A stretch of 64,000 nt of DNA from Streptomyces sp. NBC_00490 (GTDB lineage Bacteria > Actinomycetota > Actinomycetes > Streptomycetales > Streptomycetaceae): the NCBI RefSeq assembly GCF_036013645.1, contig NZ_CP107869.1, forward strand, positions 1,240,001 to 1,304,000, written 5' to 3'. The notes beneath the pieces were generated by a model, which made no database searches, was not told the DNA's origin, and saw nothing but the letters and a program-made list of their open reading frames with translations. A program made the position numbers and the translations under genes. The number at the start of each line of letters is the position of its first letter. Position 1 is the stretch's first letter. Of this stretch, positions 23,359-31,787 are shown one piece after another.

Positions 23359-24173
23359 ACCCGCCAACCGCCCCCGCTCCCGTGTCCGCCGCCTCCGACC
23401 GGGAACCCGCGCACACCCCCGATCCCTCCCCCCTACCCGCTCCCTTGGCCCTCAGTCGAACCGGACCCGTCCTCCATGTCCGGCTCAACCCCTCCGCACA
23501 GGACGACATCCTGAGCGCCGCGGTCCTGGACGCACTCATCGCCGTCCTCGACAACCTCCACGACCAGCCCGACATCCGCATCCTGGTGCTCTCCTCCCTG
23601 GGCGACGACTTCTGCCTGGGGGCCGACCGCCGGGAGTACCAGGACGCCCTGGCCACCGACCCCACCGGGGCCACCCTGCGGCGTATCGCGGACAAGGCCC
23701 ACCGCGTGTGCCAGGCACTGGAGGACACCCACGTCGTCACCATCGCCCGGCTCCACGGCAAGGTGATCGGCGCCGGCCTCGCGCTCGCCGCCTACTGCGA
23801 CCTCCGCGCGGGCGCGGACACCAGCCACTTCCGCATGCCGGAGGTCGGCCTCGGACTCGCACCCGCCTGGGGCGGCGCCATGGGCCGTCTGATCACCGAG
23901 GCCGGTGCCGCCCGGATCCGTGAACTCATGCTCACCTGCGACGACTTCGACGCCCCCACCGCCCATCGCCTCGGCCTCCTGCACAAGGTCGCCCCGCTCG
24001 ACGAGCTGGACGACACCATCACCGCCTGGACCAAACCCCTCGCCCGTCGCTCCCCCCAGGCCCTCGTGCTGACCAAACGGATGCTCACCGGCTACGCCAG
24101 AGCCGCCCGTACCGCCGACACCACTCTGCTGGACTCCCATCTCCTCGCCGCCCAACTGGCCCAGCCCCGCTGA
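23355..24173 (+). CDS. enoyl-CoA hydratase/isomerase family protein
   Basis: A 272-residue crotonase-fold protein. After a Pro-rich start (residues 1-30) come LHVRLNPSAQDDILSAAVLDAL, an oxyanion-hole segment LGDDFCLGADRREY and HGKVIGAGLALAAYCDLRAG. The position of the hydratase glutamates is held by EVGLGLAPAWGGAM rather than the standard EVxLGxxPGxGG, so dehydration chemistry is not certain. The gene overlaps the P450 by four bases and ends the conservon transcript. Its presence suggests the P450s and this enzyme act on one acyl or polyketide-like compound. Confidence 0.85.
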   Translation: MNPPTAPAPVSAASDREPAHTPDPSPLPAPLALSRTGPVLHVRLNPSAQDDILSAAVLDALIAVLDNLHDQPDIRILVLSSLGDDFCLGADRREYQDALATDPTGATLRRIADKAHRVCQALEDTHVVTIARLHGKVIGAGLALAAYCDLRAGADTSHFRMPEVGLGLAPAWGGAMGRLITEAGAARIRELMLTCDDFDAPTAHRLGLLHKVAPLDELDDTITAWTKPLARRSPQALVLTKRMLTGYARAARTADTTLLDSHLLAAQLAQPR

Positions 24174-24189
24174 CCGACCCTCAAGAACC

Positions 24190-24240
24190 CCCGTTCACCG
24201 GGAGTTCGGCGTCCAGCACGGCGAACTCCCGGTGAACGGG
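24190..24240 (+). terminator. strong terminator of the conservon operon
   Basis: The 19-base arms CCCGTTCACCGGGAGTTCG (24190-24208) and CGAACTCCCGGTGAACGGG (24222-24240) pair without mismatch around a 13-base loop, 16 bases past the last conservon stop. It is the strongest hairpin seen in the window. Confidence 0.9.
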
Positions 24241-24378
24241 GCGCAGTCCAGCCCTCACACCCCGCCAGTGATCTGGTGCGACTACCACATGGCCCCGAAC
24301 GACGGACCCGGCCTCACCCGATCGGGCCACACCGGGACCAGCCCGTACCACCCGCGTACGCGGGCACGTTGCACCGAC

Positions 24379-24675
24379 ATGAATCGCACCGCCACCACCG
24401 GATGCCTCGACCTCAACGACCAAGGCCGGCACGCCCCGAACCCCGACCTCGCCCCGCCGCCTCATGCGGACCCGCCCATCTATGCCGCGCTCGTCAGGGA
24501 GTGGCGGGCCGACGGCCGGACGCTTCCGGGTACGCGAGATCCGCAGTGGATGCTGCTGACGGCCCTGAGCCCCGCTGTCACGGGACAGCCCACCACTGCG
24601 CCCGACCCGGGCCGCTGGGAGCGGGTAGGCGTCCTGCCCGGCGCGTCCGGTGCGAAGCCGGCGCCCGCACATTGA
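24379..24675 (+). CDS. small hypothetical protein
   Basis: A 98-residue frame. The middle (PPIYAALVREWRADGRTLPGTRDPQWMLLTAL) looks like a folded helical segment and codon positions are G+C-rich at third bases, which favours a real gene. The start is ambiguous: ATG 24379 is used, but an open frame runs from 24232. No domain is recognised. It lies between the conservon terminator and a convergent gene. Confidence 0.4.
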   Translation: MNRTATTGCLDLNDQGRHAPNPDLAPPPHADPPIYAALVREWRADGRTLPGTRDPQWMLLTALSPAVTGQPTTAPDPGRWERVGVLPGASGAKPAPAH

Positions 24676-24736
24676 CGACGGCGCACGATGGACGAGCGGA
24701 CCGCCGCGCCGGGTCCCCGGCGGCAACGAGCCGGGG

Positions 24737-25258
24737 TCACACGGTGCGACCGCCGCCCCGCCCGGGTGGTCCGGGGACCGGTGCCCCGCAGGTGGGACAG
24801 CGCCGCTTGGTCCGTTCCCGGGCGGCCAGCCCGCCAAGTGCCAGTTGCAGAGCCAGTTCCACGGCGGCGGGCACGAACAGCGCCCCGCTGCCGTCGGGCG
24901 GCACCAGCCAGCGCAGCCGTCCCGCCGCCCGGTTGGGGGCGGGCACCGCGACCCATGCGCCCTTGCCCGCATAGCGGATGCCCGAGCCGATCCAGCGGCC
25001 CTCCGGGTCCGGCGGCAGGAAGAAGGCCACCCGGCGGGCGCCTGTGTCCACCAGCGCCGGCCCGGGCGGCTGCGGGATGCCCAGCAGAGCGTCCAGGGCC
25101 GGCACGGCCAACTCCTCCGGCACGCTCAGCACATCCCAGAACCGGCCACAGCCCAGCACCGCGGTCCCGCCCTCACTGTGCCACTGCCTTTTGCACTCCC
25201 GCGGGTCGGTCGCTGCTGCCGACAGCCATTCAATGGCCTGCCGAGAGACGGTTCGCAT
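24737..25258 (-). CDS. primase-polymerase N-domain-like protein (hypothetical)
   Basis: A 173-residue protein. WLSAAATDPRECKRQW, GTAVLGCGRFWDVLSVPEELAVPALDALL and VAVPAPNRAAGRLRWLVPPDGSG match the pattern of a large Streptomyces family annotated as bifunctional DNA primase/polymerase N-terminal-like. The catalytic acidic residues of true primases are not evident. A single CPTCGAP pair near the C-terminus could bind metal with a partner. ATG 25258 has no strong ribosome site. Function unknown. Confidence 0.65.
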   Translation of the reverse strand: MRTVSRQAIEWLSAAATDPRECKRQWHSEGGTAVLGCGRFWDVLSVPEELAVPALDALLGIPQPPGPALVDTGARRVAFFLPPDPEGRWIGSGIRYAGKGAWVAVPAPNRAAGRLRWLVPPDGSGALFVPAAVELALQLALGGLAARERTKRRCPTCGAPVPGPPGRGGGRTV

Positions 25259-25342
25259 GATGTCCTCCGGGATCCATTTGCCCGCGCAAGCGGGACGTGC
25301 TCCCCCGCATCCGGGACGGCCGGACCCGGCACCTTCATGCTG

Positions 25343-25378
25343 GTAGATATTTCTACTGAGCGGAAGGGGTGGCGAACC
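25343..25378 (+). promoter_or_regulatory. palindrome and ribosome site facing no gene
   Basis: GTAGA-TATT-TCTAC (25343-25356) is a perfect 5-base dyad, followed by GGAAGGGG (25361-25368) and an ATG at 25379. The frame from that ATG is only antisense to the glyoxalase gene. It looks like a regulatory head whose gene was lost, or part of another element. Confidence 0.3.
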
Positions 25379-25411
25379 ATGGCGATTACCTTCGCCCGTC
25401 TGCGGAAACGC

Positions 25412-25846
25412 TCAGTCGAGGCAGAACTCGTTGCCCTCGACGTCCTGCATCACGATGCAGGACTCGTTGAAGCCGTCGGCTCGCAGCAGTTGCACACGCG
25501 TCGCACCGAGCGCGACGAGTCGGGTGCACTCGGCTTCGAGCGTGGCGAGCCGCTCCTCACCCACGAGCCCCGTGCCGACTCGTACATCGAGATGCACCCG
25601 GTTCTTGACGACCTTGCCTTCGGGCACGCGCTGGAAGTACAGCCGCGGCCCCACACCCGAGGGATCACCGCAGGCGAACGACGCGCCCTGCCGCTCCGGC
25701 GGCAGAGACCGATCGAAGTCGCCCCACGTGGCAAACCCCTCCGGGGGCGGCGGTACGACGTACCCCAACACCTCGCACCAGAAGCGAGCGACACGCTCGG
25801 GTTCCGCACAGTCGAACGTGACTTGGAACTTCTTGATCGCTGACAT
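25412..25846 (-). CDS. VOC (glyoxalase/bleomycin-resistance fold) protein
   Basis: A 144-residue single-domain VOC protein: FQVTFDCAEPERVARFWCEVLGYVV at the start and CIVMQDVEGNEFCLD at the end, with HLDVRVG in the middle. Metal ligands are plausible at His in KNRVHLDV and Glu in GNEFCLD. Members bind small hydrophobic compounds or catalyse their rearrangement. ATG 25846 is the first Met of the fold; the open frame upstream has no support. Confidence 0.85.
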   Translation of the reverse strand: MSAIKKFQVTFDCAEPERVARFWCEVLGYVVPPPPEGFATWGDFDRSLPPERQGASFACGDPSGVGPRLYFQRVPEGKVVKNRVHLDVRVGTGLVGEERLATLEAECTRLVALGATRVQLLRADGFNESCIVMQDVEGNEFCLD

Positions 25847-25902
25847 CGGCGCACGATAGCAAAGGGTCCGGGCCTCTCGGTTCCCGGTGTGGATCCGCCT
25901 GC

Positions 25903-26499
25903 TCAGGCCGGGTAGGGGGTCACCTCGCGTGCCGACTTGAGGGCGCCCGCCCACCAGGCCAGCTGGTCGAGCAGTGTCTTGGCGTAGCCGGGGGTCTCGG
26001 GGTCGAGCGGGCGGTCGTCGTGCCATGCCGTGAAGTAGTTGGGAAAGGCGAGTCCGTCGCGGATCGTCACCGCGTGCAGTTCGGTCAGCACGTTCTCCAG
26101 GTGCAGGACCGCGTGGCGGCCGCCCGCCGCGCCGCCGTAGCTGACGAAGGCGACAGGCTTGGCCGTCCACTGGGTGAAGTGCCAGTCGATGGCCGCCTTC
26201 AGGGAGGCGGGGTAGCTGTGGTTGTACTCGGGGGTGACGAGGACGAACGCGTCCGCGCTCTCCAGCGCCGAGGTCAGTGGCCGCATCCCGGCCGGGCGGG
26301 GGTAGTCGTCACCGGCGTACTTCGGCGATGCCGCGGGCAGGGACAGCGGGATCTCGACGTCGGCCAGATCGATGACATCGACGTCGAAACCGCCGTGCAG
26401 GCCCGCCTGTTCGGCGAACCAGGAGGCCACCACCGGGCCGAACCGCCCCTCGCGGACGCTCGCGACGACGACCACCAGCTTGTGCGTGTTGTTGTCCAT
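25903..26499 (-). CDS. NADPH-dependent FMN reductase
   Basis: A 198-residue flavodoxin-like reductase: VVVVASVREGRFGPVVASWF (phosphate loop), LVTPEYNHSYPASLKAAIDW (the family signature TPEYN) and AFVSYGGAAGGRHAV. It reduces FMN or quinones with NADPH. The start at 26499 is preferred over 26511 because GGTGGTGGG precedes it. It is divergent from the XRE regulator at 26612, 112 bases apart, so it is the likely target. Confidence 0.88.
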   Translation of the reverse strand: MDNNTHKLVVVVASVREGRFGPVVASWFAEQAGLHGGFDVDVIDLADVEIPLSLPAASPKYAGDDYPRPAGMRPLTSALESADAFVLVTPEYNHSYPASLKAAIDWHFTQWTAKPVAFVSYGGAAGGRHAVLHLENVLTELHAVTIRDGLAFPNYFTAWHDDRPLDPETPGYAKTLLDQLAWWAGALKSAREVTPYPA

Positions 26500-26611
26500 G
26501 CCCACCACCATCGGGGCGGCCCTCAGCGACAGCCAGGCCGAGCTCAGGCTGGCCCCCGCAGGGCCACCCTCAGCTCTCCGCGTCCCGTCCGCCCCGCCCT
26601 ATCCTCAAGGC

Positions 26612-27454
26612 ATGGGTACGCCGTTGGGGGACTTCATCCGGAGCAAGCGCGACAGTGTCCAGCCGGAGACACTCGGGCTGCCGGATCGGGGCCGCCGCCG
26701 TTCACCGGGGCTGCGCCGCACGGATCTCGCGGCGCGAGCCGGCATCAGCGTCGAATATCTGACCCGCATCGAGCAGGGCCGAGACCGCAACCCCTCGGTG
26801 GCGGTGGTCAACGCGCTCGCCGACGCCCTCAGCCTGTCCCCCTCCGAGCGCGCCCACCTGCGCTATCTCACAAAGATCTCCGGCGGAGAATGCATCGCGC
26901 ACGCGCCACCCGCACCCCCGCCCCGGCACGTGCGAGACGCCGTGCAGCAGACACTCCGCCTCCTCGAACCGGGCATCGCCGTAGTCACCAACCGGCTGGG
27001 TGACATCCTCGCCCACACCCCCGCGTACGAGTCGGTGACGAACGGCAGCGGACTGCTCGACGCCGAAACCCCGAACCTCACCCGCTACGTCTTCACCGAC
27101 TCCCGCGCCCGCACGTTCTTCGCCGACTGGGACGACATCGCCGACGAGCAGGCCTTCGACCTGTGGCTCGCCCCCTCCGCGGCGAGCTCCGAGTGGTTCA
27201 CCACACAACTCGCGCCCCTCGCCGGCCCCGAACTGACCCGCCGTCTGAACCGGCACGTCGTTCCGGAACGCGGAGTCCTCCGGGTCAACCACCCAGCCGG
27301 ACACGAGCTTCGGCTGCTGCGGGAAACCCTCGAACTCCCCGAGGACGAACAACAGTTGACCATCCTTCTCCCCGCGGACGCCGAGACCGCCGCGGCCGTC
27401 GAACAACTCCGCCACCGACGCCGACCCCACAGCGTCCTCCGGGCCATCTCCTGA
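26612..27454 (+). CDS. XRE-family regulator with MmyB-like ligand domain
   Basis: A 280-residue protein. HTH at residues 30-85 (LRRTDLAARAGISVEYLTRIEQGRDRNPSVAVVNALADAL), then a MmyB-like ligand-binding domain from residue 110 (LEPGIAVVTNRLGDILAHTPAYESVTNGSGL, typical of the fold that binds fatty-acid-like ligands). ATG 26612 is set by homology of the N-terminus (LGDFIRSKRD). It faces the FMN reductase gene and is the likely regulator of it. Confidence 0.88.
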   Translation: MGTPLGDFIRSKRDSVQPETLGLPDRGRRRSPGLRRTDLAARAGISVEYLTRIEQGRDRNPSVAVVNALADALSLSPSERAHLRYLTKISGGECIAHAPPAPPPRHVRDAVQQTLRLLEPGIAVVTNRLGDILAHTPAYESVTNGSGLLDAETPNLTRYVFTDSRARTFFADWDDIADEQAFDLWLAPSAASSEWFTTQLAPLAGPELTRRLNRHVVPERGVLRVNHPAGHELRLLRETLELPEDEQQLTILLPADAETAAAVEQLRHRRRPHSVLRAIS

Positions 27455-27511
27455 CCCGCACCGAGCGGGACCCGTTGCCGGACCGGGCGTGAGGTGGTGG
27501 AGACTTCCCCC

Positions 27512-27868
27512 ATGCCCTACGACCCCGGCGGAGTCCTGTTCATCACACTCGGCCTCGTTCTCGTCGTCGCCGGCTCCCTCTGGCGCGGGCGAGTCCTGCG
27601 CCCCCTCTCCGCGGAGCGGGCCCGGGCGGCCGTGACCCGGGACCGGTCCCGGAACCTGCTGCGCGCCGCGGACATGGCCATCGCCGAGGCACGCCGCCAG
27701 GCCACACAGGGCGAGCCGGCCATCGTCACCGTCGGGGACGTGCGCAGGACGGCGTGCCGGCACTACGGATACGACTCCGTGGGACGCGAAGAGGCAGCCG
27801 CGGCCCTCCGCCGACGCTTCGAGGACTCCGGCTGCCGGAGGGACTGCATGACCGACGCCTTCAACTGA
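27512..27868 (+). CDS. small single-helix membrane protein, hypothetical
   Basis: A 118-residue protein with an N-terminal membrane helix (residues 7-25, LFITLGLVLVVAGSLW) and a charged, helical soluble part with AMAIAEARRQA and RTACRHYGYDSVGREEAAAALRRRF. GTG/ATG choice: ATG 27512 has GGTGGTGGAG in front; GTG 27494 would add six residues. No family recognised. Confidence 0.55.
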   Translation: MPYDPGGVLFITLGLVLVVAGSLWRGRVLRPLSAERARAAVTRDRSRNLLRAADMAIAEARRQATQGEPAIVTVGDVRRTACRHYGYDSVGREEAAAALRRRFEDSGCRRDCMTDAFN

Positions 27869-27904
27869 CCGCCTCCCCGCCCGACAGCCGTACCTTGCCG
27901 GGAA

Positions 27905-28630
27905 ATGAAGTCCAGCATGCACCTCCTGGAAGACCCGTCCGAGCTCTCGCCGCGGGCACAGGATTTCCTCCACCGGACGGGCCGACGTGAGCGCCCCGCC
28001 CGGTTCGGGGTGCCGATGGAGTTCTGGCACGTGCACGATCATGCGGGGAAGCTCGTGCCCGCCCCGCTGGATCTCCTCATCCGATGCGAGGGTTTCGAGC
28101 AGAAGTTCGCGGGCCTTCGGTACGAGGTACGCCGTAGCCGGATGGTGGCCGGGGAGCGGTACGAGTCCGTCCGCAGGTGGGAGTACGACCACCTCGGCAT
28201 GAAGACGCGAGCATGGCAGGACCCCGGAAGAGGCGGCTGGTACTTCGAATGGACCGGCGAGCGGGTGTCGAAGCCGTGCCGGGACCTGATCCACACCGAC
28301 GGCAGTGTGGGCACCGACGTCGACGGCAGCGGTCCCTACCTCCCCGTCGCACCGTCCCTCCTGCATCTGATCGAATCCCATGCCCTCACCGACACCGTCG
28401 CGACATGGCAGCCATGGCCCGTGGGCACGCTCGCGGCAGCGGCCGTCGCGCTCCTCGACGGTCTGGTGGAAGTCCCCGAGGCCTCATGGAGTTCCTCGCG
28501 GTGGCGGCTGTCGGACGCCGTCGCTGTCATGGACCACGACACCTGGGACCGCGTGAACCCGCGCCGTCTGACGCACATCTGGTCTCGCGGAGAGGCCGGC
28601 CACCGCCAAGTGCGGGCGCTCATGGACTGA
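27905..28630 (+). CDS. hypothetical protein
   Basis: A 241-residue soluble protein with no recognised domain. Aromatic-rich segments (EFWHVHDHAGKLVPAPLDLLIRCEGFEQKFAGLRYEV, GGWYFEWTGERVS) alternate with helical stretches. Two in-frame ATGs (27905, 27917) fit; no strong ribosome site at either. It is 36 bases downstream of the small membrane protein on the same strand and may be cotranscribed. Confidence 0.55.
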   Translation: MKSSMHLLEDPSELSPRAQDFLHRTGRRERPARFGVPMEFWHVHDHAGKLVPAPLDLLIRCEGFEQKFAGLRYEVRRSRMVAGERYESVRRWEYDHLGMKTRAWQDPGRGGWYFEWTGERVSKPCRDLIHTDGSVGTDVDGSGPYLPVAPSLLHLIESHALTDTVATWQPWPVGTLAAAAVALLDGLVEVPEASWSSSRWRLSDAVAVMDHDTWDRVNPRRLTHIWSRGEAGHRQVRALMD

Positions 28631-28724
28631 TTGGGCAAGATGACCACGCTCAGGGTGACGCCTTCTCGAACAGGGCGCCCGATGGTGGCATTGACGTACG
28701 ACAAGACCGCTCCGTACGATCACG

Positions 28725-28840
28725 ATCGGCATTGAGTGTCAGCGTCCAGCCCTGGCTTGCTGACCGGCAACCCTCCCGCGCGGTGGGGTGCTCCAGGTGA
28801 AAGCCCGGCGGGATCACCGAGGATTCCCGCAAGCGCGTGG
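28725..28840 (+). ncRNA. SAM-IV riboswitch
   Basis: The sequence shows the SAM-IV order of elements: GTCAGC (28738-28743) with GCTGAC (28759-28764) as P2; CCTGG (28751-28755) in its loop pairing with CCAGG (28793-28797) as pseudoknot; the invariant CCGGCAACCCTCC and CCCTCC/GGTGGGG (28771-28776, 28782-28788) as P3; then GCGGGA (28808-28813) with TCCCGC (28825-28830) as the extra 3' helix that separates SAM-IV from SAM-I. It should sense S-adenosylmethionine. It precedes a leader peptide and a peptide-type ABC transporter. Confidence 0.85.
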
Positions 28841-28870
28841 CCCCGTCTTTGGGGCCGGAGACGGGGAGGA
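28839..28870 (+). promoter_or_regulatory. switching helices of the SAM-IV expression platform
   Basis: Two helices exclude each other: GGCCCC (28839-28844) with GGGGCC (28851-28856), and CCCCGTCT (28841-28848) with AGACGGGG (28859-28866). The second covers the GGGG of the ribosome site GGGGAGGA (28863-28870) of the leader peptide at 28876. This suggests control at translation of the leader, and through it, the transporter. Confidence 0.6.
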
Positions 28871-28875
28871 CCGGT

Positions 28876-28992
28876 ATGCGGCACGGTGGTGAACTCAGCG
28901 CCTCGTTCGCTCTCGCCACGGTGTTCTCCCGCCTCGCGCGTCGACGCCATATCGATCTGAAGCGCTCGACCAGCTGCCTCTGTCAGGCCTGA
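28876..28992 (+). CDS. Cys-containing putative leader peptide before ABC transporter
   Basis: A 38-residue frame with GGGGAGGA six bases before its ATG. The C-terminal half reads RRRHIDLKRSTSCLCQA, which matches the R-x-H-I/V-D-L-x-R-x-x-S-x-x-C pattern of actinobacterial leader peptides found before cysteine and sulfur-uptake genes. Stalling at the Cys codons when cysteine is short is the known idea for such peptides. The 212 bases to the transporter start hold no other gene. Confidence 0.75.
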   Translation: MRHGGELSASFALATVFSRLARRRHIDLKRSTSCLCQA

Positions 28993-29204
28993 CGAGCCCG
29001 TCCGCGGTCGGCTGACCTCCGCCGCCGGCCCACCTTCCCCGCGCTCTTCCCGGCCACCGGCTCTCCCGGTGTCGCCCGCCTGTCCCCGTCTGCACAGCGC
29101 TCCCCCGCCACCGGCGTCACGCCGGCCGGGGCCGCACACCCATGCACGGCCGTGCCTGGTACGGCACCCCCTTGCCTGGTGACACGAGTAGGAGAGACCC
29201 CTCC

Positions 29205-30824
29205 GTGACAGCACTTCCGGATTTCAGAACCTCCCGATGGGCGCCCCTCGCCGCCCTCCTGACCACCAGTGTTCTGCTCACCGCCTGCGGCTCGGGCAGC
29301 ACCGGCCCGGGCAGCGGAAGCAACCGACCCCAGTCCGGCGGCACCTTGACCTTCGCGGTGGGTTCCGACGCCGGCTGCGTGGACCCCCAGCAGGTCGGCA
29401 GCAACGAAAGCATCTACTCGGTACGTCAGACCGTGGACTCCCTCACCGACCAGGACCCTGAGACCGGCAAGATCGTGCCATGGCTCGCCAAGAGCTGGGA
29501 CATCAACGCCGACGCGACGGAGTTCACGTTCCACCTGCGCTCGGGTGTCACCTTCAGCGACGGCTCCGAGCTGACCGCGCAGGTCGTCAAGGACAACTTC
29601 GACGCGGTCCCGAAGCTCGGTGCGTTGGGCGTCCTCGCCCAGGGCTATCTGAGCAGCGTCAAGAGCACCGCCGCGGTGGACCCGCTCACCGTCAGGGTGA
29701 CCTTCAAGGAGCCCAACGCGCAGTTCCTCCAGGCGACTTCGACCCACTCGCTGGGCATCGAGTCGTCGGCGAGCGTGAAGAAGACGCCGCAGCGGAAGTG
29801 CAGCGACGGTGTCGTCGGATCGGGGCCGTTCGTGCTGAAGCAGTACGTGCAGAACCAGTCGATCACCCTGGCCAAGCGCACCGGGTACGCCTGGGGCTCC
29901 TCGCTGTGGTCCAAGAAGGGCGAGGCCTACCTGGACAAGCTGGTGTTCAAGGTGGTGCCCGAGGCGGGGGTGCGGGCCGGAAGCCTCCAGTCCGGCCAGG
30001 TGGACGCGATCAGCAGCGTCGGCAAGGCCAACGAGGCGGCCCTCAAGGGCGGCCAGGTCACCCTCCTGCGCAGGGCCAACCCCGGCGTGGTGTTCGGGCT
30101 GGGCATCAACAACTCGCGGCCCGTCCTCAAGGACGCCAAGGTGCGCCAGGCGATCCTCGCCGCCGTCGACCGCAAGCAGATCGCCGACACGGTCTTCCCG
30201 ACCGGTACGAAGCCGGCGACCAGCGTCCTGGCGCACACCACGCCCGACTACACCGACCTCTCCTCGGACCTCGCCTTCGATGCGGCCAAGGCCAAGGCCC
30301 TGCTGGACCAGGCCGGTTGGAAGGCCGGCGGTGACGGCGTCCGCGTCAAGGACGGCAAGAAGCTGAGCCTGGCCATCAATTGGTTCCCCAACGCGGGCAC
30401 CAACCAGCCCGCACTGGAGCTGGTCCAGCAGCAGCTGAAGGACGTCGGGATCGACGTGACGCTCAAGCAGGGCCAGGTCAGCCAGTTTGCCACCACGCTC
30501 CAGGGCGGCGACTTCGACCTGGTGTGGGGCAACGTGACCCGCTCGGACCCGGACATCCTGCGCAGCTCCTTCTCCACGCGGCTGGCCAACTTCTACCGGC
30601 TGCCCGCAAGTTCGCTGGACACGGCGCTGTCCGGACAGGCCGCGACGACGGACACTGCCAAGCGCAGGCAGCTGGTGGACGACGCGCAGAAGCTGATCGT
30701 GCGGAACGCGTACAACGTGCCGGTCGTGGAGCTCCAGACCCAGCTGGGCGTGTCGCAGAAGGTGCACGGCCTCGCCTTCGACTCGGGCAGCCGCATCCAG
30801 CTGCACGACACCTGGATCGGCTAG
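29205..30824 (+). CDS. extracellular solute-binding lipoprotein, family 5 (Opp/Dpp type)
   Basis: A 539-residue protein with a lipobox LLTAC (Cys28 region) and SBP_bac_5 features: YSVRQTVDSLTDQDPETGKIVPWLAKSWDIN, FHLRSGVTFSDGSELTA and LKDAKVRQAILAAVDRKQIAD. GTG 29205 follows AGGAGAG with 8-base spacing. It binds a peptide, nickel-chelate or similar solute outside the cell and delivers it to the permeases that follow. The SAM-IV RNA and Cys leader in front argue for a sulfur-containing ligand (methionine or cysteine peptide, glutathione). Confidence 0.9.
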   Translation: MTALPDFRTSRWAPLAALLTTSVLLTACGSGSTGPGSGSNRPQSGGTLTFAVGSDAGCVDPQQVGSNESIYSVRQTVDSLTDQDPETGKIVPWLAKSWDINADATEFTFHLRSGVTFSDGSELTAQVVKDNFDAVPKLGALGVLAQGYLSSVKSTAAVDPLTVRVTFKEPNAQFLQATSTHSLGIESSASVKKTPQRKCSDGVVGSGPFVLKQYVQNQSITLAKRTGYAWGSSLWSKKGEAYLDKLVFKVVPEAGVRAGSLQSGQVDAISSVGKANEAALKGGQVTLLRRANPGVVFGLGINNSRPVLKDAKVRQAILAAVDRKQIADTVFPTGTKPATSVLAHTTPDYTDLSSDLAFDAAKAKALLDQAGWKAGGDGVRVKDGKKLSLAINWFPNAGTNQPALELVQQQLKDVGIDVTLKQGQVSQFATTLQGGDFDLVWGNVTRSDPDILRSSFSTRLANFYRLPASSLDTALSGQAATTDTAKRRQLVDDAQKLIVRNAYNVPVVELQTQLGVSQKVHGLAFDSGSRIQLHDTWIG

Positions 30825-30827
30825 CGC

Positions 30828-31787
30828 GTGCGCCGCTATGTGATCAAGCGGGTCGCGCAGGCGGTCGGGGTGCTGTGGGCGGCCTACACGGTGGCGTTCC
30901 TGGTGCTGGACTTCCTGCCCGGTGACCCGGTCACCGCGATGGCCGGTGCCGGGATGGACTCGGGGGACGTCGACCCGGCCCGGCTGGCCGCGCTGCGGCA
31001 CGAGTACGGCTTCGACAAGCCGGTGCTGGTGCAGTACGCCGACTATCTGGGCCGGGCGGTGCGCGGGGACTTCGGCGACGCGGTCTCCACGGGCCGCCCG
31101 GTGACCGCCACGCTGGCCGACGCGCTGCCGCAGACACTGCAACTGACCGCTGCCGCACTGCTGTTGGCGGTGCTGCTCGGTGGCGGTCTCGCGGTGGTGG
31201 CGACGTACACCTCGCGGCGGTGGCTGCGGCAGTTGTTGCTGTCGCTGCCCCCGCTCGGGGTGTCGGTCCCGACGTTCTGGGTGGGGCTGCTGCTCGTCGA
31301 GGCGTTCTCCTTCCGGCTGCGTTGGTTCCCGGCCTTCGGCAACGACGGGCCGGAAGGACTGGTGCTGCCGGCCTTGACGCTGGCGATCCCGACCGGCGCA
31401 CAGGTCGCGCAGGTACTGGCCAAGAGCCTGCTCACCGCCCTTGACCAGGCCTATGTGGAGACCGCGCGCGCCAAGGGCGCCGGCCGCTGGCGGGTGCATC
31501 TGCGGCACGCGCTGCGCAACGCGTCGCTGCCCGCGCTGACTGTCGTAGGCCTGCTGGTCGGGCAGCTGATCGCCGGTTCGGTGGTCGTCGAGACGGTGTT
31601 CTCGCGCGACGGTCTGGGCCGGGTGACCGCGGCGGCGGTCACCTCTCAGGACATCCCGCTGGTCCAGGGAGTGGTGGTGTTCGGGGCGCTGATCTTCGTG
31701 GCGACGAATCTGCTCGTCGACCTCGTCTATCCGCTCCTCGACCCGCGGATCGTGGTGGCCTCGGACAGGAGGGCGAGCTTCGTATGA
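30828..31787 (+). CDS. ABC transporter permease, DppB-like
   Basis: A 319-residue inner-membrane permease with six predicted helices. The family opening RRYVIKRVAQAVGVLWAAYTVAFLVLDFLPGDP and the EAA loop ETARAKGAGRWRVHLRHALRNA (residues 210-231) are intact. GTG 30828 starts 3 bases after the lipoprotein stop. It pairs with the next permease and overlaps it by ATGA. Confidence 0.92.
   Translation: MRRYVIKRVAQAVGVLWAAYTVAFLVLDFLPGDPVTAMAGAGMDSGDVDPARLAALRHEYGFDKPVLVQYADYLGRAVRGDFGDAVSTGRPVTATLADALPQTLQLTAAALLLAVLLGGGLAVVATYTSRRWLRQLLLSLPPLGVSVPTFWVGLLLVEAFSFRLRWFPAFGNDGPEGLVLPALTLAIPTGAQVAQVLAKSLLTALDQAYVETARAKGAGRWRVHLRHALRNASLPALTVVGLLVGQLIAGSVVVETVFSRDGLGRVTAAAVTSQDIPLVQGVVVFGALIFVATNLLVDLVYPLLDPRIVVASDRRASFV

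Noticed and set aside
24181..24972. 263-codon frame on the minus strand across the conservon terminator
   Set aside because: Overlaps the perfect hairpin and the primase-like gene; composition is Arg/Pro/Gly-rich with no domain.
28983..31508. 841-codon open frame on the minus strand
   Set aside because: Longest frame in the window, but antisense to the binding lipoprotein and first permease and of low-complexity composition.
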